NCBI GenBank assembly: GCA_030537495.1
Contig: JAUNMH010000007.1
Span: 56,889-120,888 of the forward strand
Origin: Clostridia bacterium
GTDB taxonomy: Bacteria; Bacillota; Clostridia; Peptostreptococcales; Anaerovoracaceae
Length of the DNA stretch: 64,000 bases
Reading direction: 5' to 3'
Shown here: one piece after another, positions 8,374-17,218 of the stretch
Numbering within the stretch: the first letter of the stretch is position 1
Layout of the letters: the number at the start of each line of letters is the position of its first letter
Notes under the pieces: model-generated
What the model was told of the DNA's origin: nothing
What the model saw: the letters and a program-made list of their open reading frames with translations, nothing else
Databases searched by the model: none
Translations under genes and position numbers: made by a program

Positions 8374-8384
8374 AGTCTTTTTGT

Positions 8385-9590
8385 TTAATTGCTAATTTGA
8401 TCTTGAACGTCTGTATCATCTCCTAGGCAATCATCTTCTTCACCCTGGTCATCTTCAATATCTTTATTATCATCTAGGATATTGTCGGCATCATCGATTA
8501 TTTCGTCTTCTGCGCCGATTTCCTCGATGTCGTCTTTTGCGCCGAGGATTATTACATCCTCGTTTTTATTGTCGTTTTTTTCACTTTGACCATTGTTTGG
8601 ATTTTGCTGATGACCATAGTTCTGATGATCATTATTATTCCCCTGATTGTTATAATCGGTTTGACTCACGTCTGCAAGGCTTACAGGTACAACTACATCC
8701 CCTTCGTCAGATACTTTTTCGACTGCTTCTGCTGCAGCAAGCCTCTTGTCATTTTCGCTTTTGATGACATCAGCCGCTCCGCAAAACTGTCCATCCCCCT
8801 TAAAGTACCGACTATTGTACACATTAACCATGCCTACAGAAATCTGGTTTTCCTTCAGCTGTTTCACAATATCCTTCATACTTTCATTACTATCGAACTT
8901 TTCTGCGACAGTCATATTTAGCTGACTAATAAAGTGATACTTGCCTTCAGAAATGTTGTTTTCCTTGGCGCCCTCGCAATCCTCATTGTTTCGCTCGAAC
9001 TCCTGATAGAAAACAGTTGTCTTCTTGTCCTCATTGGATTCGAAGTACTCTCCGATGAACCTTATGGTCTCTTCCTTAAGAGTCTCTCTCTTCTGAGCAT
9101 TGCCTGCCTTGGTGTCTCTGTTACAATATGAAATTAGGATTCCACTGTCGTCATCGTCAATATACCCACGACTGTCGAGTACATCGCTCAGTTCTGTCAG
9201 CACCTCAGTAACCTCACCCTCATGAAGATTCATGGCTTTTACGATTTCTTCGCCGTCCTTATTAAGTGCCTCTACGCCGGAAACTGTGTAATCTTTGCCA
9301 ATATCAAGTGCAACACTTGGGTTGACATCGACTATAAGTTGTCCTTGAATTTCCGCCCCACCGAAAACTCCGAAGCATCCAATAAGAAGACTGGCAGCAA
9401 TTGCAACTCCTGCAAATGGTTTCATCCATCTCTTCTTTTTGGCTTTAGGTTTAGCTGCTGTCATACCGAACAATTCCTCTTCACTATTGATTCTGACTAA
9501 ATCATTATCCAGTATGGATTCCGCATCAATTGTAATCATGTCGCCAAGACCATTTTCAATTTTCTCGAAAAGGTCGTACTCGCGGCTCAT
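8385..9590 (-). CDS. RsgI-like membrane anti-sigma factor (partner of the adjacent ECF sigma)
   Basis: A 401-aa single-pass protein: about 55 cytoplasmic residues, a Lys-rich stop (PKAKKKRWMK), a membrane helix (about 58-78), an outer domain and an Asp/Glu/Asn/Gln-rich tail of about 90 residues. Just outside the membrane is QGQLIVDVNPSVALDIGKD, matching the juxtamembrane domain of RsgI anti-sigma proteins, in which cleavage at Asn-Pro has been described. The cytoplasmic part does not look like the RsgI_N domain. The start is the ATG at 9590 overlapping the sigma stop (TGATG), with AGGAG upstream. Role as anti-sigma is inferred from topology and operon. Confidence 0.7.
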   Translation of the reverse strand: MSREYDLFEKIENGLGDMITIDAESILDNDLVRINSEEELFGMTAAKPKAKKKRWMKPFAGVAIAASLLIGCFGVFGGAEIQGQLIVDVNPSVALDIGKDYTVSGVEALNKDGEEIVKAMNLHEGEVTEVLTELSDVLDSRGYIDDDDSGILISYCNRDTKAGNAQKRETLKEETIRFIGEYFESNEDKKTTVFYQEFERNNEDCEGAKENNISEGKYHFISQLNMTVAEKFDSNESMKDIVKQLKENQISVGMVNVYNSRYFKGDGQFCGAADVIKSENDKRLAAAEAVEKVSDEGDVVVPVSLADVSQTDYNNQGNNNDHQNYGHQQNPNNGQSEKNDNKNEDVIILGAKDDIEEIGAEDEIIDDADNILDDNKDIEDDQGEEDDCLGDDTDVQDQISN

Positions 9591-10153
9591 CAAATAATCT
9601 CCTCTCTCATTTTTCTTTCACATTGTCTAAGCTGCTCAGCTGCTCTGTGGTATCTTGTTTTCACAGTTCCCTCAGGCAACCCCAGTTCCTCTGAAATCTC
9701 CCTAAATTTCATTCCCATCAATGCATGCATGATGATGATATTGCGATCCTGCTCCGAAATGTTCGTAAACAGCTCTTCAATGAGAATTCGATTTTCCACG
9801 TTAGAGATATCATCGAAAGTCAGGCTTATCGCCTGTTTCCCATCATCAGCCTCCGTCAGACTGACAATTTGTAAAGCAGCCTTCCTTTTTTCCATAAGGA
9901 ATATATTCTTGGCGATCTTCATCATCCACGCCATGGCATTTCCACCCTTAAAAAGGTGTGCTCCATTTCGTGTCTTAATGTAAGTCTCCTGCATCAAATC
10001 TTCCGCATCTTCCCTGTTCATTGTCAGCGAAAGACAAAAGGCAAACATCGGCTTGAAGGTCAGCTTATACAGCTCCTCAAATGCCCATCGGTCACCCTCT
10101 GCAATGAGCTTAAATATATTGTCCGGAATAACTACTTTCTTCTTACTTTCCAT
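9590..10153 (-). CDS. ECF-type (sigma-70 family) RNA polymerase sigma factor
   Basis: A 187-aa two-domain sigma factor. Region 2 spans about residues 25-90 (LYKLTFKPMFAFCLSLTMNREDAEDLMQ and the WMMKIAKNIF stretch). Region 4 is near 130-180, with the helix-turn-helix GMKFREISEELGLPEGTVKTRYHRA. There is no region 1.1 or 3, as in ECF sigmas. It overlaps the membrane anti-sigma gene, the normal arrangement for an extracytoplasmic stress switch. A TATAAT-like box occurs in the 130 bases upstream, but no -35 is convincing there. Confidence 0.88.
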   Translation of the reverse strand: MESKKKVVIPDNIFKLIAEGDRWAFEELYKLTFKPMFAFCLSLTMNREDAEDLMQETYIKTRNGAHLFKGGNAMAWMMKIAKNIFLMEKRKAALQIVSLTEADDGKQAISLTFDDISNVENRILIEELFTNISEQDRNIIIMHALMGMKFREISEELGLPEGTVKTRYHRAAEQLRQCERKMREEII

Positions 10154-10286
10154 GCGTCTCTAATCTCTGTTCCCTTTTGAAACCGAAATAACAATGCAAA
10201 CACTAGCATGTTTTTCATGTTTACATTATAGATAATGCAAACAAAACTCATTTCGTTTCAAATATTTTAAAAAATTTTCGAAAAAT

Positions 10287-10802
10287 TTATTTTTCTTTCT
10301 GCGCGGCCTTCACCTGCGCTGCCTTATAGTCTAACAATCTAACCATTCCCTCAATAAAGTCCGGTACAAATGTCATCCAGTATGCCAATAGCAGCACCAT
10401 TCTCACCCACGGTGAAATATTTGCTATCAAAGCTCCCATAAATGGTTGAATCTGATAGAACAATAGTACATTAATGATACCAAACAAAGGTATCAAGTAC
10501 CACTTATGCAAAACGATCCACTTCCCGCTGAGAAGTCTGATGGCAAGGGATGCTATACTCTGAACAAGCAGTCCTGTACAAACCCCCACGCCAAATATAG
10601 CCGAAAGATATTTAGGTGCATAGGCATTACAGAAAATCATCAAAGTTGCTCCTGTGCCAAAAGCCGCCGAATAAGGTCCCTTACATATACTTCTTCGATC
10701 CAACTTTTTTTCTGTAATATAGAAAAAACATATATTAACTAGCCATCCTAAAATGCTGTACACAGCAAAGATCATCAAAACTTCATCTAACCGGTATCCC
10801 AT
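10287..10802 (-). CDS. multi-pass membrane protein of the putative ABC-transporter type IV (CmpB) family
   Basis: A 171-aa protein with about five hydrophobic segments. The pattern VYSILGWLVNICFFYITEKKLDRRSICKGPYSAAFGTGA matches a widespread clostridial family labelled putative ABC transporter permease (PF06541-like), of unproven function. No ATPase gene is adjacent. I place the start at 10802, where GGGAAAGG precedes the ATG at good spacing, rather than at upstream in-frame codons. It is monocistronic and divergent from aroB. Confidence 0.65.
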   Translation of the reverse strand: MGYRLDEVLMIFAVYSILGWLVNICFFYITEKKLDRRSICKGPYSAAFGTGATLMIFCNAYAPKYLSAIFGVGVCTGLLVQSIASLAIRLLSGKWIVLHKWYLIPLFGIINVLLFYQIQPFMGALIANISPWVRMVLLLAYWMTFVPDFIEGMVRLLDYKAAQVKAAQKEK

Positions 10803-10925
10803 TTCTAACCTTTCCCTTTTCATCTTTTGCAAACTGTACCATATTGTGATACAATTCAATTAAATTTGTACCTTTAAGTATATCATAAAGCATGATAGTT
10901 TGGTTTATTTATTAGGAGAAAATAC

Positions 10926-11969
10926 ATGAAGAAATTTACAATATCCACTACACACCCCTATGATGTTATCGTGGGAAGAGATATAATACAGGACTCAGGC
11001 AAATTCATCGCAGAACGTTTTAGTAAATGCAAAGCATGCGTAATAACAGACAGCGAGGTTAATACCCTTTATGCTGACCAGGTCGTAGAGTCGTTGAAAC
11101 AAGAGGGCTTCACGACGACAAGGGTCATCTTCCCAAACGGAGAACACTCCAAATCGCTTAATACCTATGCGAAGATTTTGGAGGCTTTGGCCGAAGATTT
11201 CTTCACAAGAACTGATATAATCGTTGCAGTAGGCGGGGGAATCGTCGGAGACATTGCTGGTTTTGCTGCCGCTACATACCTTAGGGGTATCTCTTATGTA
11301 CAGATTACCACAACCTACCTTTCTGCTATTGACTCTTCTGTAGGAGGCAAGACTTCCATTAACCTGCTTGGCGGTAAAAACCTGGTAGGTGCGTACTGGC
11401 AGCCTTCCCTTGTAATCTGCGACTATGGAACCTTCGATACCCTTTCTCCAGAATACATTCTAGAGGGTAAGGCCGAAGCAGCGAAAAGCGCCTTCGTTTC
11501 AGATGCCAACCTGATTCCGTATATCCAACAAGACGACTTCCACCATGTGGTGGAAAGATGTATTTCCATTAAAAAATCTATAGTAGAAGCCGACGAGCTT
11601 GATACAGGTCTTAGGCAGCTTCTTAACTTTGGTCATACCATCGGTCACGGAATAGAAAAACTCAGCGCATTTACTGTTACCCATGGACAGGCCGTAGCCA
11701 AGGGAATGGTCGTAGAAACAAAAGCAGCTTATGCCCTTGGTTTAACTTCCACTGACATAAGCGCTGAAATTTCAAGTATTCTCGAAGGTTTAGGTTTTGA
11801 TCTATCTGTAGACTACAGTAGCGACGACCTTTACCGTTACGCCTTGACGGACAAGAAAATCTACGGAGATAAAATCACCGTTGTCGTTCCGGAAGCCATA
11901 GGAAAGTGCAAACTGCTTAAGATTCCTATGAGCGACCTTCACGAGTTCATCCGTCTAGGCATGGAATAA
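10926..11969 (+). CDS. aroB: 3-dehydroquinate synthase
   Basis: A 347-aa enzyme converting DAHP to 3-dehydroquinate with NAD and a divalent metal (shikimate pathway). Visible motifs: VAVGGGIVGDIAGFAAA for NAD, SAIDSSVGGKTSIN and KNLVGAYWQP around the substrate lysine and asparagine, the metal Glu and active Lys in GKAEAAK, RQLLNFGHTIGHGIE with both metal-region histidines, THGQAVAKGM and DKK near the end. The GKAEAAKSAFV segment differs from the usual GxAEVIKYG, but the catalytic Glu and Lys are kept. It stands alone, not in a shikimate operon, and converges on the ltaS-like gene with a 3-base gap. Confidence 0.88.
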   Translation: MKKFTISTTHPYDVIVGRDIIQDSGKFIAERFSKCKACVITDSEVNTLYADQVVESLKQEGFTTTRVIFPNGEHSKSLNTYAKILEALAEDFFTRTDIIVAVGGGIVGDIAGFAAATYLRGISYVQITTTYLSAIDSSVGGKTSINLLGGKNLVGAYWQPSLVICDYGTFDTLSPEYILEGKAEAAKSAFVSDANLIPYIQQDDFHHVVERCISIKKSIVEADELDTGLRQLLNFGHTIGHGIEKLSAFTVTHGQAVAKGMVVETKAAYALGLTSTDISAEISSILEGLGFDLSVDYSSDDLYRYALTDKKIYGDKITVVVPEAIGKCKLLKIPMSDLHEFIRLGME

Positions 11970-11972
11970 CTT

Positions 11973-13955
11973 TTATTCTGTTGTACTGATAATGTCCTTA
12001 TTGGATTTATCAATCTGGCTTACCTTCATGTTATCTGCGTCTTCTGGGTCAACTTCATCAAGTAATCCCAGAAGCGTAGGATTCAGGTAAATTGTCTCAA
12101 GAACCTTTCCGTTAAGAGTTATCTTACTGTATTCGGTAAAGTTTTGACCCTTAATGTAATACTTATCCCCTACCTTAGTTACACCATCGATCTTAATTTC
12201 CTTGGTTCCCATCTTCATATTAGACTGCTTGAATGGATTCTTTCCACCATAGATATAACAATCACCGTAAAGCATATCATATCCAAGCGCCTTTAAGCCT
12301 TTCAGGTATCCCTTAGACTTATGGTCTGTTTCCTGATGGTATCTGAATGTTGTTCCCTTATGAATTCCAAGTCTGTCGAAAACTTCTGCAGTCAGCTGAT
12401 ATGCAGTCAGGTTTTTATCCTTCTTTTCCATATCGAAGTTGCTCCAGATTACATACTGAGTTGTGTACAGGTTCGGAGCATCATAACTGTTTTCTGTTAC
12501 ATCAAGTGCAGGAATATGGTCTCCGTAAAGTACTAGAACTACATCCTCATCGTATTTTTTCAGAGCTGTTGTCAAATTCTTCAGGAACTGATCCATTTCA
12601 TAAATCTGATTTACATAGTATTCATACTTCCACTTAATTTCCTCCGACGGCGCATAAGTTACCTGAATTGCAGGATTATTTATAAGCTGCTCAGTCGGGT
12701 ACTTACCGTGTCCCTGAACAGAAATTGTATAAGTATAATCCCTCTCCTTAGTTGACTTCATGCTTTCAAGAATCTGATCAACTAAAATTGAGTCCTTCGC
12801 CCAGTTTTTCGGCGTTTTCGGAACGTCACTCATGTATTCAACAGATGTGAATGTGTCATAGCCAATATTGTTAAATACCTGGTTTCTATTGTAGAACAGC
12901 GCTCTGTGGTTGTGGATTGCATGAGTAGAGAAGCCCATTGCCTTCAGGTCGGCAGCTGCACTCTCCGCACACTTATCTTTCAAAACCGACTTGAATGGAT
13001 ATTCCCCTGGCCCGAAAAACTTAACGCTGATACCTGTCATAACTTCAAATTCAGTATTGGCCGTTCCTGCACCACAAGCAGGAACTCTCAGATATCCTGA
13101 AGAATAATTCTTCATTAGACTCTGGAAAAACGGAACCGGATTCTTTGAAAGCTCAATGTTATTGAAAAGATTTGGATCTACAAATGATTCCAGCTGAAGG
13201 AAAAGAATATTTGGATATTTCTCATCAACATCCTCCTTCACAGGAGTCATATTACCATCCTTATTGAAATCATCCTTGTCGAAAAGATTCATAATCATCT
13301 CTTCGCTGTAGTCCTTAGGTTTATTGATGCCCGTATTCAGCCAAGTATTAAGAAAACAGTAGGGCACACCGTAATCCGAGTATGCATAACCCAGATTACC
13401 AAAGAATGTACTTAGAACATGAGCTTGTACCAGTCCAAATGAAGCTCCAAAAGTAAGAGCCACAACAAGAAATGCAACTGTCAAGTTTCTCTTATGATTA
13501 ACCTTACCTTTTTTCTTAGGCGCCTTAATCCATAAAAGTATGAAGGCAACTGCTATAATAGCAATGCCTGCGCCGATTCCGATTATCTGAACATTGGAAA
13601 AATAATTTGACATAAGGCTGATTCCATCAGTCAGATTACTTAAGTCCTTCATAGTGAACGGCGTAATTCTCTGCGTCAAAATAACTCCGTTGGCAATACC
13701 TATGGCAAGCCATATACTGGTTATAACTGTAACGAAGAAAACTCGTCTGTTGAATACTGTTGCTACTACAAGAGTTGCTAAGATAATCAGCGTGTTGTAT
13801 AAGAAAATTACTGGACTATGAAACAGGAATTCGATACCTCCGAACCCTTTTCTGGCCAGAGTCTCAATTATTAAATTTAACAGAAATGCCCATATAACAC
13901 AAAAAGCAAAACTGTTTTTTTCGTATTTGTCATATAATTTTTTGATACTGTCCAT
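11973..13955 (-). CDS. LtaS-like sulfatase-fold membrane phosphotransferase
   Basis: A 660-aa protein with five predicted membrane helices in the first 180 residues and an extracellular sulfatase-type domain. The metal and nucleophile region of lipoteichoic acid synthases is seen: FLQLESF (Glu256), GAGTANTEFEVMTG (Thr298/Thr301) and VLVLYGDHIPAL further on. LtaS polymerises glycerol phosphate from phosphatidylglycerol, but related enzymes transfer phosphoglycerol or phosphoethanolamine to other glycans, so the exact polymer is open. It is last in the long cell-envelope/translation run, 28 bases past rsmA. No terminator separates it from the convergent aroB. Confidence 0.82.
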   Translation of the reverse strand: MDSIKKLYDKYEKNSFAFCVIWAFLLNLIIETLARKGFGGIEFLFHSPVIFLYNTLIILATLVVATVFNRRVFFVTVITSIWLAIGIANGVILTQRITPFTMKDLSNLTDGISLMSNYFSNVQIIGIGAGIAIIAVAFILLWIKAPKKKGKVNHKRNLTVAFLVVALTFGASFGLVQAHVLSTFFGNLGYAYSDYGVPYCFLNTWLNTGINKPKDYSEEMIMNLFDKDDFNKDGNMTPVKEDVDEKYPNILFLQLESFVDPNLFNNIELSKNPVPFFQSLMKNYSSGYLRVPACGAGTANTEFEVMTGISVKFFGPGEYPFKSVLKDKCAESAAADLKAMGFSTHAIHNHRALFYNRNQVFNNIGYDTFTSVEYMSDVPKTPKNWAKDSILVDQILESMKSTKERDYTYTISVQGHGKYPTEQLINNPAIQVTYAPSEEIKWKYEYYVNQIYEMDQFLKNLTTALKKYDEDVVLVLYGDHIPALDVTENSYDAPNLYTTQYVIWSNFDMEKKDKNLTAYQLTAEVFDRLGIHKGTTFRYHQETDHKSKGYLKGLKALGYDMLYGDCYIYGGKNPFKQSNMKMGTKEIKIDGVTKVGDKYYIKGQNFTEYSKITLNGKVLETIYLNPTLLGLLDEVDPEDADNMKVSQIDKSNKDIISTTE

Positions 13956-13983
13956 TTAACTCTTTTCCCTCTTCCTTTAAATT

Positions 13984-14841
13984 TTATCTTACCCTTTTAC
14001 TGAACCAATTCGAAATAGCTGCGAACTCATCTAAGCTTAGAGTTTCAGCCCTTCTCTTTTCCTCTATGCCAGTCTCTTCAAGGCATAGCTTTACTTCTTC
14101 CTTAGTCACATCGCCTATTCCCAATAGGGAATTTGACAATGTTTTACGTCTCTGACCGAAGCCGGCTTTGACACAGCGGAAGAACATTTTCTCATCTATT
14201 AACTCAACCGGCTTTTCTTCTCTTAAATCTAGACGAAGAACCGCTGAATCCACCTTTGGTGCTGGGAAGAAAACCTCCTTAGGAACAGTTGCCACATTGT
14301 TTACTGTGCAATAGTACTGAACAGCTACAGACAAGGCTCCATAAGCCTTAGTGCCCGGGCCCGACTTGATTCTGTCCGCAACCTCTTTCTGCATCATAAT
14401 AGTAATGCTGTCTACGTGCACTCCGCCCTCAAGTAAGGCCATAATAATTGGTGTCGTAATGTAATATGGCAGGTTTCCTATAATCTTAGCTCCCTTGCAT
14501 CCCGACTTATCTATAATCTCATTAAGATCCGTCTTCAAAACGTCCTGATTAATAACTTCCACATTAGAATACTCGCTAAGAGTGTCTTTCAGAATAGGAA
14601 TCAAGTTTTTATCGATTTCAACAGCAACAACTTTCTTGGCTCTTTCACAAGCCTCCGCTGTCAAAACTCCTATCCCCGGTCCAATTTCAATAACTATATC
14701 CTCATCTGTTATTTCTGTTTCATCTATTATCTTATCTATAATATTCTTATCTGTAAGGAAATTCTGTCCCAAGCTCTTTGAAAGCTTAAATCCATACTTG
14801 TCCTTAATATCTCTGATTGTTGATGGTGCATATAATTTCAT
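13984..14841 (-). CDS. rsmA: 16S rRNA (adenine1518/1519-N6)-dimethyltransferase
   Basis: A 285-aa KsgA-type methyltransferase that dimethylates two adjacent adenines in helix 45 of 16S rRNA. Signatures: SLGQNFLTDKNIIDKII near residue 22, the SAM-binding IEIGPGIGVLT and the catalytic NLPYYITTPI. Its start codon overlaps the rnmV stop (TAATG), so the pair is translationally coupled, the order common in Firmicutes. Confidence 0.96.
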   Translation of the reverse strand: MKLYAPSTIRDIKDKYGFKLSKSLGQNFLTDKNIIDKIIDETEITDEDIVIEIGPGIGVLTAEACERAKKVVAVEIDKNLIPILKDTLSEYSNVEVINQDVLKTDLNEIIDKSGCKGAKIIGNLPYYITTPIIMALLEGGVHVDSITIMMQKEVADRIKSGPGTKAYGALSVAVQYYCTVNNVATVPKEVFFPAPKVDSAVLRLDLREEKPVELIDEKMFFRCVKAGFGQRRKTLSNSLLGIGDVTKEEVKLCLEETGIEEKRRAETLSLDEFAAISNWFSKRVR

Positions 14842-15383
14842 TACAGCTGCCTAACCTTTTCATAAAATTCTTCTTTAGTGATATTAAAACTGTTCAGTTT
14901 TTTCAAGAAAGTCTTGCCGTTTCCATAGCCTATAGCTAGAAGATTTCCCAATTTTTCTCTTCTGTCCTTGGAATCAGACTCACCAATAAGACCTGCTGCA
15001 AACAGGTCTTCCTCTGTAAATATCTTTTCATTATTCGCAGATGTACAGTGGGACTTAGTCAGTGCTTCTACTATGTCCTCTGGCTTAGCATTTTCGACTC
15101 CAATATTTCCTTTTTTCAAAGCTTTTCCCTTAGGTAAGAAAGCCTGCTTTGCTTCAGGAAATCTTTCCAAAACTTTCTTTCTTATTTTTTCACCGGCATA
15201 GTCAGGATCAGTAAATATAATTATACCCTGAGACTTATATGCCTTTTCAATGGCAGGCCATATGTATTCAGGCATACCAAAGCCGTGAGTCTCTATGGTA
15301 ATGGCATCAACTGCTCTATTAATAGCAGCCGTGTCATCCCTTCCTTCGACTACGATAACTTCTTTAATCTTTTTCTTTTCCAT
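14841..15383 (-). CDS. rnmV: ribonuclease M5 (5S rRNA maturation)
   Basis: A 180-aa TOPRIM-domain nuclease that trims 5S rRNA precursors with L18. The TOPRIM motifs are VVEGRDDTAAIN close to the N-terminus and IIFTDPDYAGEKIRKK (DxD). I choose the ATG at 15383 because the conserved part begins there (MEKKKIKEVIVVEG) and this start follows the DivIC stop by one base; the 22 codons upstream overlap divIC and look spurious. It is coupled to rsmA downstream. Confidence 0.93.
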   Translation of the reverse strand: MEKKKIKEVIVVEGRDDTAAINRAVDAITIETHGFGMPEYIWPAIEKAYKSQGIIIFTDPDYAGEKIRKKVLERFPEAKQAFLPKGKALKKGNIGVENAKPEDIVEALTKSHCTSANNEKIFTEEDLFAAGLIGESDSKDRREKLGNLLAIGYGNGKTFLKKLNSFNITKEEFYEKVRQL

Positions 15384-15384
15384 T

Positions 15385-15684
15385 CTAATTGTCTGCGCTT
15401 TCCTCGTCTTCATCTTCAAGAATATAGAGAATTTCACCTGGCTTAACAAGTCTAAGCTGAATTCGTGCTTGTTCCTCTATATATTCAAAGTCGTTAACAT
15501 TTTCCAATTCCTGCTGCAGAGCGGCTTTTTCTGCTAAAAGCTGTTTATTAGTTGACTTCAGTGCTTTCTGTTCTGCTCTCAGGCTGAAAATATTTTTCAC
15601 AGAAACTGCTGCCAAAACTATAGCTGCAATAATGAAGATGGTAAGTATCAATCTAGGCAGATTAATTCTTTTTCTCTTTGTCAT
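15385..15684 (-). CDS. DivIC/FtsB-like septum formation initiator
   Basis: A 99-aa bitopic protein: basic cytoplasmic N-terminus (MTKRKRINLPR), one membrane helix (about 11-28), then a coiled coil (about 30-60, with KNIFSLRAEQKALKSTN), and a short outer tail ending in acidic residues. This is the layout of FtsB/DivIC divisome proteins. It overlaps the preceding Mur ligase by 23 bases and is followed at once by rnmV. Confidence 0.8.
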   Translation of the reverse strand: MTKRKRINLPRLILTIFIIAAIVLAAVSVKNIFSLRAEQKALKSTNKQLLAEKAALQQELENVNDFEYIEEQARIQLRLVKPGEILYILEDEDEESADN

Positions 15685-17182
15685 ATTTCCTTATTAAATC
15701 CTTTACATACTCGACATCTGATTTGCAATCTACATATTCCGTACCAAACTTCTGTCTGGTCTCATTACCCTTACCTGTTACAAGAATAAGGGTTTTTCCC
15801 TTTGCTTCCTCTACGGCAGCCTTAATTGCATCTCCCCTGTCATTAATTATGACATATGGGCATCCTGTTTTTTCAATGGTTTCAGCAATTTCCCCATTGA
15901 TTTTATCAAGGTCTTCCGTTCCCGGATCCTCAGCAGTAATAATAATTTTATCAGCGTATTTTCCAGCAATAAGTCCCAGATCCTGTCTTCTCTGAACAGC
16001 CTTATTTCCCGGACAGCCATAAATCGCAATTATACGATATCCAGGATATTCCATCTTCATTGATGAAAATAGCTTCTGAAAACTCAGTTTATTATGAGCA
16101 TAGTCAACAACTGCAACAAGCTCACTATCCCTGCTTGCGTATAATTCCATACGGCCGCTGGATTTTGCCTTATATAGTCCGCTGTGAATATGTCTTCTTG
16201 GAATACCTAAAATCTCAGCAGCTGCAATTACTGCCAGAGCATTTTCAACATTGAATAGTCCTGGCATGGACAGCCTAAATTCTTCATCAAATCGCGCTGT
16301 GCGAACCTTGAATACAGTTTCCAATCCGTCTTTTCTTATGTCATATCCATACACATCAGCATCAGGATTTTTCGTGCTGAATGTTGTAATAGTTTGACTT
16401 GCCTTTGCTGCCTCCAAAATGCGGTCCACATAGTCCGCATCTAGGTTGACAACAGCATGTATGGTTTTAGCGAACATTGAAAGTTTTGATGTAAAATAAT
16501 CCTCAAAGTCCGGATGCTCGATTGGACTGATGTGATCCTCAGAAATGTTAAGGAAAATGCCTACCTCGAATTCGATATTATCCACCCTGTTGTATTTTAG
16601 CGCCTGAGAGGAAACCTCCATCTGCAGGAATGAAATGTCACTGTCCACCGCATTCTTAAAGTGGTGATGAAGCTCAACAGCTTCAGGAGTCGTAATGTGA
16701 GACTCCCTATTTTCTACGCCGTCGTAAACATTTATAGAGGAAATGACTGCGCTTTCCTTGCCGTCAATACCCTTCATATAGTCGTCGATTACTGCCTTCA
16801 TGTAGTAAGCCGACGTTGATTTTCCCTTAGTTCCACCAAAGCCGATGATATTGAGCTTCTGCCAGGCGTAGTCGTTAAAAAGTTCTGCCAGGTCTACCAT
16901 AGCCTTACGAATGTCCTTAACTATGATTCTCGGGAATTCGCCCAGGCTTTCGTATTCCTTCTCGCTTACGTACGCTATGGCGCCATTCCTTACGGCCTGG
17001 TGCAGGTACTCTTCCTTAAATGCAGCTCCCTTGCAGATAAACAAGGTGTTCTCACTGACGCTACGTGAATCATAGGTCAGGTTATCTACAATTTGCGTGT
17101 CAAAACCATCTAAGTGCGAATACCTCAGAAGGTTTTTATTCTGAAGCAGTCTGGCATAGTCCGCTAATTTATATTTTTTCAT
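15662..17182 (-). CDS. MurE-like UDP-N-acetylmuramyl-peptide ligase
   Basis: A 506-aa Mur ligase with the three-domain order: N-terminal UDP-binding part (DNLTYDSRSVSENTLFICKGAAF), central ATP-binding part with GFGGTKGKSTSAYY (about 117-130) and a C-terminal domain containing VAVVDYAHNKLSF and ITAEDPGTEDL. The last corresponds to the amino-acid-recognition motif (DNPR in diaminopimelate-adding MurE), here not DNPR, so the amino acid added is uncertain. ATG at 17182 is preferred over the GTG at 17197, because the AAAGGTGA ribosome site overlaps that GTG. Neighbours are an M23 peptidase and DivIC. Confidence 0.8.
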   Translation of the reverse strand: MKKYKLADYARLLQNKNLLRYSHLDGFDTQIVDNLTYDSRSVSENTLFICKGAAFKEEYLHQAVRNGAIAYVSEKEYESLGEFPRIIVKDIRKAMVDLAELFNDYAWQKLNIIGFGGTKGKSTSAYYMKAVIDDYMKGIDGKESAVISSINVYDGVENRESHITTPEAVELHHHFKNAVDSDISFLQMEVSSQALKYNRVDNIEFEVGIFLNISEDHISPIEHPDFEDYFTSKLSMFAKTIHAVVNLDADYVDRILEAAKASQTITTFSTKNPDADVYGYDIRKDGLETVFKVRTARFDEEFRLSMPGLFNVENALAVIAAAEILGIPRRHIHSGLYKAKSSGRMELYASRDSELVAVVDYAHNKLSFQKLFSSMKMEYPGYRIIAIYGCPGNKAVQRRQDLGLIAGKYADKIIITAEDPGTEDLDKINGEIAETIEKTGCPYVIINDRGDAIKAAVEEAKGKTLILVTGKGNETRQKFGTEYVDCKSDVEYVKDLIRKYDKEKKN

Positions 17183-17218
17183 TTTTCCCGTATTCACCTT
17201 TCTATTCTATTTACTTAG

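Noticed and set aside
8640..9000. CRISPR or tandem repeats in the acidic tail of the anti-sigma gene
   Set aside because: The Asp/Asn/Gln codon runs are degenerate low-complexity coding sequence with no fixed repeat-spacer pattern.
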